DNA of 37,093 nt, from positions 1-37,093 of the forward strand of contig JAEWTL010000043.1 of the NCBI GenBank assembly GCA_023459495.1. Reading direction: 5' to 3'. How positions within the stretch are numbered: the first letter of the stretch is position 1; every line of letters starts with the position of its first letter. This stretch comes from Bacillota bacterium (lineage in GTDB: Bacteria > Bacillota > Clostridia > Christensenellales > SZUA-584). The position numbers were made by a program, and so were the translations under genes. The notes under the pieces were generated by a model. The model made no database searches and was not told the origin of the DNA. It saw only the letters and a program-made list of their open reading frames with translations. This document shows positions 16,376 through 24,152 of the stretch, piece by piece.

Positions 16376-16460
16376 AATACTATCCCTGCGCCTCTGGCGC
16401 AGAGGCAAGCAGTGCTTGCACCATTAAGATTATGCAATGATTTTAATGGTGGATAGTATT
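16376..16460. repeat. cloverleaf-like palindromic element B
   Basis: Outer stem AATACTATCC (16376-16385) with GGATAGTATT (16451-16460), all ten pairs perfect. It encloses three hairpins: CTGCGCC/GGCGCAG (16386-16392 / 16396-16402), GCAAGC/GCTTGC (16405-16410 / 16414-16419) and ACCATTAA/TTAATGGT (16420-16427 / 16443-16450). Only two bases at the junctions are unpaired. Read on the opposite strand it has the same arm order as element A. Confidence 0.7.
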
Positions 16461-16628
16461 ATATCACATAATATCGCATAACGGGCAGGGCATTAAAACA
16501 GATGGACTCCGCCCGCGAAGATGCCTGGAATTCGCGCGTCTGCCCCGCCCGCAAGGGGAAATAGCGCGGTTACGTAACTTTTATACGCATATACTCATAA
16601 AAAATGTAATAAATTAATATAAATAAGG
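16461..16628. other. intergenic region, no gene seen
   Basis: AT-rich stretch with no convincing ORF or RNA, lying between the cloverleaf elements and the promoter of the DUF4190 gene. Confidence 0.4.
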
Positions 16629-16656
16629 TTGAAATATCGGATTAACTTGATACAAT
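16629..16656 (+). promoter_or_regulatory. promoter of DUF4190 gene
   Basis: TTGAAA (16629-16634), a 16-base spacer and TACAAT (16651-16656), with the start codon 71 bases further on. Confidence 0.55.
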
Positions 16657-16727
16657 AATAGTGTCATGATCGAAGGCACCCGGCGGTCTGGCTGGTTGCC
16701 ACAATAATTTTATTTATGGAGGGCATT

Positions 16728-17222
16728 ATGGAAGGACAAGATTACAACCAGCAACAGACTCCTGCGGGTGAACAACCGCAGCAGCCGCAGCAGCCGAATC
16801 CGTATCAGCAGCAGGCTAACCCCTATCAGCAGCAGCCAAATCCGTATCAGCAGCAGCCGTACCAGCAGCAGCAGGCTTATCAGCAGCCGCAGCAGGGCCA
16901 GTACAATCCATACCAGCAGCCACAGCAGCCGAACCCCTATCAGCAGCAGGGTTATTACCAGCAGCCGGTCGCGCGTCCGAACAACGGCAACGCCATTGCC
17001 GGTATGGTTCTCGGTATTGTCAGCTGCGTGTTCTGCTGGACGTGGTACATCGGCATTCCGGCCGGCGTGGTCGGCCTCGTGCTGTCCATCCTCTCCAAGA
17101 AGCACGGCCCCAACAAGATGGCGACCGCAGGCTTGATCTGCAGCATCATCGGCCTGGGCATCAGCGCAGTCGTGTGGATCGCGATCGCAGCTTGCGCGTC
17201 TTCGCTGTACTACTGGTATTAA
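16728..17222 (+). CDS. DUF4190 membrane protein with Gln/Pro-rich N-terminus
   Basis: A 164-residue protein. Residues 5-85 are a low-complexity stretch of repeated NPYQQQ and YQQPQQ units, and residues 90-160 form a DUF4190 domain with two membrane segments (AIAGMVLGIVSCVF... and AGLICSIIGLGIS...). The function is unknown; the flexible tail is probably cytoplasmic. The ATG at 16728 is used because GGAGGG lies 5 bases upstream. An earlier in-frame ATG at 16716 overlaps that site. A promoter precedes it and a terminator follows. Confidence 0.85.
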   Translation: MEGQDYNQQQTPAGEQPQQPQQPNPYQQQANPYQQQPNPYQQQPYQQQQAYQQPQQGQYNPYQQPQQPNPYQQQGYYQQPVARPNNGNAIAGMVLGIVSCVFCWTWYIGIPAGVVGLVLSILSKKHGPNKMATAGLICSIIGLGISAVVWIAIAACASSLYYWY

Positions 17223-17241
17223 ACCGTAAAAGCTATCGAAA

Positions 17242-17274
17242 GGGAAAGGGCGGTTCCGCTCTTTCCCTGTTTTA
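17242..17274 (+). terminator. intrinsic terminator
   Basis: Stem GGGAAAG-GGCGG / CCGCT-CTTTCCC followed by TGTTTTAT, between the DUF4190 and lgt genes. Confidence 0.75.
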
Positions 17275-17302
17275 TATCTGACGAAACCTAAAGGAGACCT
17301 TC

Positions 17303-18106
17303 ATGCTGCCCAGCTTCTCCGTGTTCGGAGTCACCATCCCCATGTACGGCCTGCTGATTTCGGTTGGAATCATACTGGGTTTTCTTGTCGCCGTGTACAA
17401 ACCCGTCCCCAGCGGCCTTCACCGGCAGGACATCTTTTTCAGCGGCCTGTTCGCCGTCATCGGTCTTGCCTTGGGCGCCAAGCTGCTGTATATCATCACC
17501 ATCCTGCCGCAGGTCATTGCGCGGCACGCGGATACCCCAATCACTTCCGCCGAAGTGCTGGACCTTTTGCAGCACGGCTTCGTGTTCTATGGTGGGCTGA
17601 TCGGTGCGGCGGCGGGCATATGGATCTATGGCAAGGTGTTCCGCATCCGCTTCTGGCCGCTGATGGACAGCCTGATCCCCTCCGTGCCGCTGATCCACGC
17701 CATCGGCCGCGTCGGGTGCTTCTGCGCAGGATGCTGCTACGGCGTACCCTCCATCACCTGCGGCATGGTCTTCCGCGCGGACTCGCTCTCGCCGCAGGGC
17801 GTGGCGCTCTTTCCCGTGCAGCTCATGGAGAGCGGCCTCAACCTCGTCCTGTTTGCCGCGCTGTTCATCTACTCCCGCAAGTTCCGCACTGACCGGAAAA
17901 TCACCGGCCTGTACGTTACCGGATATGCCCTCATCCGCTTTGCCACCGAGTTCTTCCGCGGCGACGCGGGCCGCGGCGTATTGCTCGGCATCGGCGTCTC
18001 GCAGTGGATCAGCATCGCGTTGCTCCCCCTCGGCCTCTACTGGCTGCTGAAAAAAACCAAGGCCCCCGCCAAAACGCAGGACAACCCATCGGATAATCAG
18101 CAATAA
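17303..18106 (+). CDS. lgt: prolipoprotein diacylglyceryl transferase (divergent)
   Basis: A 267-residue polytopic membrane enzyme of the Lgt family, which moves diacylglycerol from phosphatidylglycerol to the lipobox cysteine of prolipoproteins. Visible are the N-terminal YGLLISVG segment, HGFVFYGGLIGA (91-102), the signature region IHAIGRVGCFCAGCCYG (131-147) and the C-terminal RFATEFFRGD. The signature differs from the textbook GRxGNF form in being Cys-rich, a variant seen in clostridial Lgt-like proteins, so activity is likely but not certain. AAAGGAG precedes the ATG. Several lipobox proteins in this window would be substrates. Confidence 0.85.
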   Translation: MLPSFSVFGVTIPMYGLLISVGIILGFLVAVYKPVPSGLHRQDIFFSGLFAVIGLALGAKLLYIITILPQVIARHADTPITSAEVLDLLQHGFVFYGGLIGAAAGIWIYGKVFRIRFWPLMDSLIPSVPLIHAIGRVGCFCAGCCYGVPSITCGMVFRADSLSPQGVALFPVQLMESGLNLVLFAALFIYSRKFRTDRKITGLYVTGYALIRFATEFFRGDAGRGVLLGIGVSQWISIALLPLGLYWLLKKTKAPAKTQDNPSDNQQ

Positions 18107-18121
18107 TCAGGACAACAGAAA

Positions 18122-18144
18122 AGCCGGGCTGCCCCGGCTCTTTT
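18122..18144 (+). terminator. intrinsic terminator of lgt
   Basis: Stem AGCCGGG / CCCGGCT followed by CTTTTC, 15 bases after the lgt stop. Confidence 0.85.
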
Positions 18145-18260
18145 CATATCTGCAAGCCTCCCCCGTTCCTGTGTCCCGTAAAGACGTAGTTTCCCGGAGT
18201 GAGCGAGATCGCTTTAAATAGCGGAGAATTTCCGTCACTTCTTCAGCTCCATGGCTTGAT

Positions 18261-18315
18261 AAAGCCGCCCTTGCTAAAGGGAGGGGGACCGCGTGAGCGG
18301 TGGAGGGATTAGCAA
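18261..18315. repeat. dispersed hairpin repeat (CTCCACCGC family, reversed)
   Basis: Reverse-complement relative of 1325-1381, with the CTTGCTAAAGGGAGGGGGAC core and a GCGGTGGAGGGATT end. Together with the next repeat it fills the gap between lgt and the spore protein gene, which holds no ORF. Confidence 0.65.
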
Positions 18316-18373
18316 ATGCCTGATTGCTCAAATAGCCGAGCTTCCGCCCCTATCCTCATGACCCTTCCCCACA

Positions 18374-18400
18374 TGTCATCCTGAGCGCAGCGAAGGATCT
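18374..18400. repeat. TGTCATCCTGAGCG-type repeat
   Basis: A copy of the widespread bacterial intergenic repeat TGTCATCCTGAGCG...AAGGATCT. A diverged copy (TGTCATGCCGAGCGAAG) lies at about 27329. Confidence 0.65.
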
Positions 18401-18463
18401 TCATGCTGCTATTCAAAAAGCTAAAATTGTTCCTGATAAAAAGTTCTCTGGCTCTGATAATGG

Positions 18464-18498
18464 AATAAGAAACCCCGAAGAAATTCTTCGGGGCCTTT
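18464..18498 (-). terminator. terminator of spore protein gene (possibly bidirectional)
   Basis: Stem CCCCGAAGAA / TTCTTCGGGG (18473-18482 / 18484-18493). A T-rich run follows on both strands, and the gene that clearly uses it is the minus-strand spore protein gene. Confidence 0.8.
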
Positions 18499-18505
18499 TC
18501 GGAGG

Positions 18506-18670
18506 TTATGTCCGCGACTTTTCAGCCATCTGTATCGCTTCGCGAACAATATTACCGCAGTTCTTTGCTGAGACCCCGCCCCAGCCCTCATTCGCTACAA
18601 CGTCCTCGACGCCCAAGCGTTTCGCGATTTCTTGTTTTAAAGCATCCGACATTAACCCTTTTTCAGACAT
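18506..18670 (-). CDS. small acid-soluble spore protein, alpha/beta type
   Basis: A 54-residue protein of the alpha/beta-type SASP family, which coats and protects spore DNA. The conserved blocks are LKQEIAKRLGV, NEGWGGVSAKNCGN and VREAIQMAE. The version with a GWG block is the one seen in clostridia, shorter than the Bacillus SspA type. GGAGG lies five bases before the ATG, and a strong terminator lies just past the stop. It would be made in the forespore; no sigma-G promoter was assigned. The gene shows that the organism belongs to an endospore-forming lineage. Confidence 0.85.
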   Translation of the reverse strand: MSEKGLMSDALKQEIAKRLGVEDVVANEGWGGVSAKNCGNIVREAIQMAEKSRT

Positions 18671-18766
18671 ATGATCCTCCTTCGCGGTTTTGCCGCAATA
18701 TTAATATGCCCAAATCAGCTGTCGTGAATATTCAAAGTCTACAAAGGAGGATTAACCGATAAGGTT

Positions 18767-19486
18767 TCAAAACTCATCAAAATCAGTTTTTATGGTTGCC
18801 GTCTGCTCCGCTTCCGGCTGGCAATCCCGCTTCCAATTATACCATGCGGCGGCATGAGAAAGGCCGTACATCAGGACGAGGCTGCCGTACACCACAGGCC
18901 ATACAATTAAACCTTTAAATAAAGCCAAAGTCCCTGCAAACAAGCATAAATCAATTAAAAGGTCAGTAACGGTAATCATCCATTTATGAGGAATGCGAAT
19001 ATGCCTTTCCTGATAATGATTATCCACGATCGCTTTTTTCTTTGATCTTTTCTGCCAAAAGAACCGATCGTACAAAAGCTCGGTAACATTATTATAATAC
19101 TCCAAATAAACCGCAGATTTAGTCTGCGGACGATCATTATCAAAAAAAACATACCACCACCGCAAAGAAGAAAAGCACCTTAAGAGTTTTATCAGCAGCG
19201 GGATGAGGAAAGAATTAAAAGACATCGTAAAGGTAAACATCAAAAATTTCAAAAAAATCCGGTCATACCATAACCGTAAAATCTCACCTATCAGCCAAAA
19301 ACTAAGAATGACAAACGCCAGACTGGCGGCCAGCAGTATAAAGTCAAAAACGCATTTGGTTCTTGCGTAATTTTGTTCCGTATAACTTATCCCGGTTTTA
19401 TTGTCCGTAATGACGCCCGTCAGCAGATAATGCGGATCGTTCTGAAGCTTTACGAATTGTAAGAATTCCGGTTTGAATTCCTCCAC
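18767..19486 (-). CDS. integral membrane protein, unknown
   Basis: A 239-residue protein with about four hydrophobic segments (roughly 45-70, 83-105, 175-195 and 198-220) and a central soluble loop containing RWWYVFFDNDRPQTK and the basic QKRSKKKAIVD. I do not recognise the family. The GTG at 19486 is chosen because GGAGG lies eight bases upstream; a TTG at 19501 would put the ribosome site inside the coding region. It is less GC-rich than its neighbours. Confidence 0.65.
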   Translation of the reverse strand: MEEFKPEFLQFVKLQNDPHYLLTGVITDNKTGISYTEQNYARTKCVFDFILLAASLAFVILSFWLIGEILRLWYDRIFLKFLMFTFTMSFNSFLIPLLIKLLRCFSSLRWWYVFFDNDRPQTKSAVYLEYYNNVTELLYDRFFWQKRSKKKAIVDNHYQERHIRIPHKWMITVTDLLIDLCLFAGTLALFKGLIVWPVVYGSLVLMYGLSHAAAWYNWKRDCQPEAEQTATIKTDFDEF

Positions 19487-19603
19487 CCAGCTTGCCTCCA
19501 ATATCAGAATCGCACAAGCCGATGCATACGGTCAGTCCAAAAGCAGCTATCGGGGAAGCATCCGCCCAACTCATGTTTCAATACTATTCTTATAAAATGT
19601 TTA

Positions 19604-19694
19604 TCCGCGAAACGTCCTGTGCAGGACGTTTCGCATAACGGGATTCTCAAGGGGCAATGCCCCTTGAGCGGTAGTTTGGAGGCAGAGCCTTCAA
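19604..19694. repeat. 91-nt three-hairpin element, copy 1
   Basis: Three successive hairpins: GAAACGTCC/GGACGTTTC (19609-19617 / 19624-19632), TCAAGGGGC-AAT-GCCCCTTGA (19647-19667), and TTGGAGGC/GCCTTCAA at the end. The copy at 27763-27853 has exactly the same length, with paired compensatory changes in the stems. Confidence 0.85.
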
Positions 19695-19715
19695 TAGAAA
19701 TACAGGGCAGCCTGC

Positions 19716-20168
19716 TTAGTACACCCGTTCCACCGGGATGCTGCTGTAGTCCAGCACGCCGTGCTCGTATTCCTTGTCCATCAGACAGGACGACAGCAGA
19801 AAATCCGCCGTAGACTGATTCATGGCCACAGGGATGTTGTACAGCACCGCGATGCGCAGCAGCGCCTTCACGTCCGGGTCGTGCGGCTGCGAAGTCAGCG
19901 GGTCCCAAAAGAACACCATAAAATTCACGTAGCCCTCGGCGATGGCCGCGCTGATCTGCACGTCGCCACCCAGCGGGCCGCTCTTGTACGCATGCACCGG
20001 CAAACCGGTCGCCTCGGCCACCAACCCCGCCGTGGTACCCGTGCCGCACAAAAAGTGCCGCCGCAGCACCGGCTCGTTTCTCACCGCCCAATCGATCAGG
20101 TCCTTTTTGCGGTTGTCGTGCGCTACCAGCGCGATATGCTTCTGCGCCCCGATCTTATATTCCTGCAT
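19716..20168 (-). CDS. mgsA: methylglyoxal synthase
   Basis: A 150-residue cytoplasmic enzyme that converts dihydroxyacetone phosphate to methylglyoxal and phosphate, a bypass relieving sugar-phosphate stress. Conserved residues are all present: ALVAHDNRKKDL (D18), CGTGTTAGL phosphate loop, SGPLGGDVQI with the catalytic Asp (D69), FFWDPL (D89) and QPHDPD (H96, D99). The length is typical. AAAGGAAA precedes the ATG. A good promoter lies at 20212-20240, divergent from the amino-acid transporter operon. No glycolytic genes are nearby. Confidence 0.96.
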   Translation of the reverse strand: MQEYKIGAQKHIALVAHDNRKKDLIDWAVRNEPVLRRHFLCGTGTTAGLVAEATGLPVHAYKSGPLGGDVQISAAIAEGYVNFMVFFWDPLTSQPHDPDVKALLRIAVLYNIPVAMNQSTADFLLSSCLMDKEYEHGVLDYSSIPVERVY

Positions 20169-20211
20169 ATGTTTCCTTTCATTACAGCTGTTTTAAAAAT
20201 CAACCGCTTAC

Positions 20212-20240
20212 ATTATACGGTGTCCGCTGCATGTACACAA
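20212..20240 (-). promoter_or_regulatory. promoter of mgsA
   Basis: On the minus strand TTGTGT (20240-20235), a 17-base spacer and a consensus TATAAT (20217-20212). Confidence 0.6.
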
Positions 20241-20297
20241 TCCGTTTTGCGTAAATTCCCCTCCCAAAAATTTTCTGCATATTTATACATTTTTCTA

Positions 20298-20326
20298 TTG
20301 ATTTATGCGTATATGCGCGCTATAAT
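20298..20326 (+). promoter_or_regulatory. promoter of amino-acid ABC operon
   Basis: TTGATT (20298-20303), a 17-base spacer and a consensus TATAAT (20321-20326), 34 bases before the start codon of the binding protein. A strong sigma-A promoter. Confidence 0.75.
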
Positions 20327-20360
20327 ATGCAACATTGAATGTGTATGGAGGAAACAGACT

Positions 20361-21197
20361 ATGAAACTGATTAAACAAATTGCCGCGCTGGCCCTGGCGT
20401 TTGCCATGATTCTCGCGTTCGCCGCTTGCACCGCGCCGGCCGAAACGCAGACACAGGAAAGCGTTGCTGTCACAACGGATTCGACGGAAACCGCTTCCGC
20501 GGACGCGTCGGCTGAGACCAGTGAAAAGCCCGTGCTCGTCATGGCGACCAACGCCCAGTTCGCGCCGTACGAGTTCTACGACGGCGATGCGATCGTCGGC
20601 ATCGACGCGGAAATCGCTCAGCTCATCGCAGATAAGCTGGGATATACGCTGCAGATCGAAGATATGGAGTTCGAATCCATCATCACCTCGGTGCAGCAGG
20701 GCAAAGCGGACATCGGCATGGCCGGTCTGACGGTCCGTCCGGACCGTCTGGAAGCAGTCAGCTTCTCGACCACCTATGCGACGGGCAAGCAGGTCATCAT
20801 CGTGGCGGAAGGCTCGGACATCCAGAGCGCCGACGACTTTGAAGGTAAGACCATCGGTGTGCAGCAGGCCACCACGGGCGACATCTATGTCTCTGAGGAC
20901 TTTGTCGATACCGGCCTCGCCAACATTGAGCGCTACAACAAAGGCGCAGACGCGGTGCAGGCGCTGGCATTGGGCAAGATCGACGCGGTCGTCATCGACA
21001 ACGCGCCCGCTCAGGTCTTTGTTGAACAGAACCCTGGCCTCAAGATCCTCGAGACCGAGTACGCCCTGGAAGACTACGCCATCGCGGTATCCAAGGATAA
21101 CACCGAGCTGCTGGACAAGATCAACACGGTGCTGGAAGAGCTCATCACCTCCGGCGAGGTGCAGGCCATCCTCGACAAGTACATCAACGCGGACTAA
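20361..21197 (+). CDS. polar amino-acid ABC transporter substrate-binding lipoprotein
   Basis: A 278-residue extracellular binding protein of family 3 (SBP_bac_3). The signal peptide ends in a lipobox (FAAC, C23), then an acidic/Thr-rich linker leads to the binding domain from about residue 55 (VLVMATNAQFAPYEFYDG). Family hallmarks are VGIDAEIAQLIADKLG, ADIGMAGLTVRPDR and GKTIGVQQATTGD. The ligand, a polar amino acid, cannot be fixed from sequence alone. The ATG has GGAGGA upstream. It is the first gene of a three-gene operon, with a partial terminator after it that would favour excess binding protein over membrane parts. Confidence 0.93.
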   Translation: MKLIKQIAALALAFAMILAFAACTAPAETQTQESVAVTTDSTETASADASAETSEKPVLVMATNAQFAPYEFYDGDAIVGIDAEIAQLIADKLGYTLQIEDMEFESIITSVQQGKADIGMAGLTVRPDRLEAVSFSTTYATGKQVIIVAEGSDIQSADDFEGKTIGVQQATTGDIYVSEDFVDTGLANIERYNKGADAVQALALGKIDAVVIDNAPAQVFVEQNPGLKILETEYALEDYAIAVSKDNTELLDKINTVLEELITSGEVQAILDKYINAD

Positions 21198-21260
21198 CCG
21201 CTTGACAACACCCCGCCCTGCTGTTACCTTTGATAGGGCAGAACGGGAAAAAGATTATGC

Positions 21261-21294
21261 AGGCTGTCTGCTTAGCGGGCAGCCTTTCTTTTTG
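21261..21294 (+). terminator. attenuating terminator inside ABC operon
   Basis: Stem AGGCTG-T-CTGC / GCGG-GCAGCCT followed by TTCTTTTT, between the binding-protein and permease genes. It is probably leaky, as in many importer operons. Confidence 0.7.
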
Positions 21295-21317
21295 GGAACC
21301 TGAAGGAGGAGTGTATC

Positions 21318-22052
21318 ATGGCTTGGTGGCAGCATCTGATTGAACAGATATCGCTGTGGTGGCAGGGCTTTGCCCACGATTTTACGCTGGCGTTCGTCGA
21401 AAAGGCCCGGTGGAAGTTTCTGACCAACGGCCTTGCAAACACGCTCGTCATCACACTGTTCGCGGTGATCATCGGCATCGTGCTCGGCTTCATCGTATCC
21501 ATCATCCGCACCACGCATGACAGAACCGGCAGGCTGAAGTTTCCCAACGCGCTCTGCCATATCTACTTAACCGTGATCCGCGGTACACCCGTCATGGTGC
21601 AGATCATGATCATCTACTTCGTGATCTTTGCCGCCGCCCCCACCACCTATAAGATACCGCTCGCGATTCTCGCCTTTGGCATCAACTCCGGCGCGTATGT
21701 GGCGGAAATCTTCCGCAGCGGCATCAACGCCATCGACGCGGGCCAGTTTGAGGCCGGGCAGAGCCTGGGCTTTGGCTATACGGAAACCATGTGGCGCATC
21801 GTCATGCCGCAGGCGTTCAAAAACGTGATTCCGGCGCTCGCCAACGAATTCATCGTGCTCATCAAGGAAACCTCCGTCGCAGGCTACATCGCCGTGGAGG
21901 ACCTCACGCGCGGCGCGTTCAACATCGGCGGCGCCATCTACAACTACACGCTGCCGCTGATTGCGGCGGCGCTCATCTACCTCGTCATGACCATGCTGCT
22001 CTCCTTTGGCGTCAGCAGGCTGGAAAGGAGACTCAAGCGCAGTGAACGATAA
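21318..22052 (+). CDS. polar amino-acid ABC transporter permease
   Basis: A 244-residue HisM/GlnP-type permease. It has the typical N-terminal LTNGLANTLVITLFAVIIG, then IRGTPVMVQIMIIYF and the ATPase-contacting EAA loop (FEAGQSLGFGYTETMWRIVM). The region after it has ALANEFIVLIKETSVAGYI. It forms the membrane channel with the ATPase encoded next, probably as a homodimer since no second permease gene is present. AAGGAGG lies before the ATG. Its last 11 bases overlap the GTG start of the ATPase gene. Confidence 0.95.
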   Translation: MAWWQHLIEQISLWWQGFAHDFTLAFVEKARWKFLTNGLANTLVITLFAVIIGIVLGFIVSIIRTTHDRTGRLKFPNALCHIYLTVIRGTPVMVQIMIIYFVIFAAAPTTYKIPLAILAFGINSGAYVAEIFRSGINAIDAGQFEAGQSLGFGYTETMWRIVMPQAFKNVIPALANEFIVLIKETSVAGYIAVEDLTRGAFNIGGAIYNYTLPLIAAALIYLVMTMLLSFGVSRLERRLKRSER

Positions 22053-22818
22053 TTTAACCCCAAAAAGCTCCGCTTTCCGGGGACCCCGTGAAATCCTCAT
22101 CCGCACAAAGGGGCTGGAAAAGCATTACGGTAAAGTCAAGGCTTTGGACGGCGTTGACGCCGAAATCAGCAAAGGCGACGTAACAGTGGTCATCGGGCCG
22201 TCCGGTTCGGGCAAGTCCACCTTTCTGCGCTGCCTCAACCTGCTGGAGAAGCCCACAGGCGGCAAGGTCTTCTTTGAGGGCGTGGACATCACCGACCCCA
22301 TGGTGAACATCAACGTGCACCGTCAGAAGATGGGCATGGTGTTCCAGCAATTCAACCTGTTCCCGCATATGACCGTGATGGGCAACATCACGCTCGCCCC
22401 GGTGCACCTATTGAAACAGACCAAGGAAGAAGCCGAGCAAAACGCGCTTGCCCTGCTTGCCCGCGTGGGCCTGGCGGACCGCGCGCAGGCTTACCCGGCC
22501 CAGCTTTCCGGCGGCCAGAAGCAGCGCATCGCTATCGTGCGCGCGCTCGCGATGAACCCGGACGTGATGCTGTTCGACGAACCCACCTCCGCGCTGGACC
22601 CCGAGATGGTGGGCGAGGTGCTGGACGTCATGAAATCCCTCGCGCAGGGCGGCATGACCATGGTGGTGGTCACGCACGAGATGCGCTTCGCACGGGAGGT
22701 CGGCACGCACGCCATCTTCATGGACGAGGGCCGCATCGTGGAGGAAAGCACGCCCGCGGAGCTGTTCGGCAGCCCCAAGGCCGACCGCCTGCAAAGCTTC
22801 CTCGCCAAGGTACTGTAA
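22042..22818 (+). CDS. polar amino-acid ABC transporter ATPase
   Basis: A 258-residue GlnQ/HisP-type ATPase: Walker A GPSGSGKST, Q-loop VFQQFNLFPHM, signature LSGGQKQR, Walker B VMLFDEPTSALDP and switch VVTHEMRFA. The start is GTG at 22042, with AAAGGAG 11 bases upstream, overlapping the permease stop. The first 17 residues precede the canonical start of the domain and are encoded largely by a palindromic repeat (22058-22090) that occurs elsewhere only in non-coding DNA. No other in-frame start lies between the repeat and the domain, so the extension is probably real. A weak terminator follows. Confidence 0.95.
   Translation: MNDNLTPKSSAFRGPREILIRTKGLEKHYGKVKALDGVDAEISKGDVTVVIGPSGSGKSTFLRCLNLLEKPTGGKVFFEGVDITDPMVNINVHRQKMGMVFQQFNLFPHMTVMGNITLAPVHLLKQTKEEAEQNALALLARVGLADRAQAYPAQLSGGQKQRIAIVRALAMNPDVMLFDEPTSALDPEMVGEVLDVMKSLAQGGMTMVVVTHEMRFAREVGTHAIFMDEGRIVEESTPAELFGSPKADRLQSFLAKVL
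22058..22090. repeat. palindromic repeat core inside coding sequence
   Basis: CCCCAAAAAGCTCCG, then CTTTCCGGGGACCCCG. It is a member of the same family as 1219-1250, 1422-1453, 34898-34930 and 34937-34969. Here it lies in frame at the 5' end of the ABC ATPase gene and encodes PKSSAFRGPR. Confidence 0.8.
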
Positions 22819-22848
22819 GGATCGTGCGGAGTGGCCACGCCAAGTACT

Positions 22849-22878
22849 GGACCGGCCGCTGCAGTCCGGCCTCCTTTT
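22849..22878 (+). terminator. probable terminator of ABC operon
   Basis: Stem GGCCG / CGGCC (with an alternative GGAC/GTCC pairing) followed by TCCTTTTG; the T-run is poor. The rest of the gap to 23115 holds a dispersed repeat and no gene. Confidence 0.4.
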
Positions 22879-23061
22879 GACACGGGGCCTAATCTCCTGC
22901 GGCATGTCTCGCGTCAGCCGCCCGTCACCATCCAGCATTCTTCAAATTCTCCCCAGTACTAAACGGAGATCGAGCCTTCATTATTTCTGAAGTCAACAGT
23001 CTCGGTGCACGCCAGCCTCCCTCGGGCAGAATGATGGTACATCATGTGTTGCTGAAGGAAA

Positions 23062-23109
23062 CCCCTCACCCGTCAGCCTCCGGCTGACACCCTCTCCTCA
23101 GGAGAGGGC
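23062..23109. repeat. dispersed two-hairpin repeat
   Basis: Hairpins GTCAGCC-TCC-GGCTGAC and CCTCTCCT-C-AGGAGAGG in a CCCCTCACCCG...GAGGG context, a common interspersed repeat of clostridial genomes. It ends at the 3' end of the PstS-like gene. Confidence 0.6.
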
Positions 23110-23115
23110 ATGGCC

Positions 23116-24108
23116 TTATGCCTGCGCTGGCACATACCCCGCGTCCTGCACGGCGCGCGCACCTTCCGAGCCTGTCAGCCAGTTGAACAGCAGCCTTGCG
23201 GGCGAGTCCTCAGGCTCATCTGCGCGGATGACCGCATAGAAAGGATTGATGTACGGATACTGCCCCGCGGAGATGGTTTCGGCGCAGGGGGCAAAGCCGT
23301 CCACAGCCAGCAGCTTGATGCCCGGCACGGCGTACATGTTGCGCACATAGTAGTATACCGAATACCCCAGCGCGTTGCCGGTGTTCTCATAGGCAGCAAT
23401 ATCGTCGAGCAGCTCGCCCATCATGCCGGGCTGCAGCGACTCCGGCGCAGGCATCATGGGGGTGCCCTTCATCACCAGCTTGAGCATCAGCGCCTGGCTG
23501 CCCGAGTTGGATATGCGCTGGTACGCGACGATGGGCTTATCCTCTCCGCCCACCGCGCTCCAGTTCGTAATCTGGCCCGTGTAGATATCGATGATCTGCT
23601 GCTGCGTCAGGCTGTCCACGGGATTGCCTTCGTTCGTGAGAAACACCAGCGCGTCCAGACCGATCGGCTTTTGGATGAACTCCGCGCCCGTCTCCTCCAG
23701 TTGCAGCTTGATCTCATCCGGCGCTTCGTAGACCACCAGCAGGTCGGTGTTGCCTGCCGCCAGTTCAAGGTAGGACTGCCCGGTCATGGTGAACGCCGTT
23801 TTTCGCAGACAGTCGGCAATGGGCTCCCCGGTAATCTTGGCACGCATGTAAACAGCCAGCGGCAGGGTCGCCGTGGAGCCGTCCACCCGCGGATATTCGG
23901 TATAGTCGATGTGCAGCGCGGCCGCCCAGTTGGCCGGGTCGGGAAGGTCCACCGGCAGCGCGCTGATCGCGAATACCGGCTGAGTGCCCTCAGCTGTCGG
24001 GGAAAGTACGGTGTCTGTATCGCCCGGCGGCGTGCTGTCCGCAGGCTGGGTGCACGCGCAAAGCAGCAGCGTCAAAACCGCCATGAGTATCATCAAGCCT
24101 TTTTTCAT
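23116..24108 (-). CDS. PstS-like substrate-binding lipoprotein
   Basis: A 330-residue lipoprotein (lipobox CAC, C19) with a phosphate-binding-protein-like fold (PBP superfamily). Recognisable parts are YPRVDGSTATLPLA (the anion-binding DGST loop), LDALVFLTNEGNPVDSLTQQQI, IYTGQITNW, ISNSGSQALM and LLFNWLTGSEGARAVQDAGYVP. The loops match PstS-type proteins, but no pstCAB genes are nearby, so it may be an orphan anion sensor rather than a transporter part. GAGGAGA lies before the ATG at 24108. It follows the WG-repeat lipoprotein by 44 bases and is probably co-transcribed with it. Confidence 0.85.
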   Translation of the reverse strand: MKKGLMILMAVLTLLLCACTQPADSTPPGDTDTVLSPTAEGTQPVFAISALPVDLPDPANWAAALHIDYTEYPRVDGSTATLPLAVYMRAKITGEPIADCLRKTAFTMTGQSYLELAAGNTDLLVVYEAPDEIKLQLEETGAEFIQKPIGLDALVFLTNEGNPVDSLTQQQIIDIYTGQITNWSAVGGEDKPIVAYQRISNSGSQALMLKLVMKGTPMMPAPESLQPGMMGELLDDIAAYENTGNALGYSVYYYVRNMYAVPGIKLLAVDGFAPCAETISAGQYPYINPFYAVIRADEPEDSPARLLFNWLTGSEGARAVQDAGYVPAQA

Positions 24109-24152
24109 ACGGTTCTCCTCCGTTTTCTCATTCCGCCACCGCCAGTGTGCCT

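Noticed and set aside
22884..22938. Minus-strand fragment MLDGDGRLTRDMPQEIR, considered as a gene remnant
   Set aside because: It continues as an antisense frame of the ABC ATPase gene, has no ribosome site, and is too short to identify.
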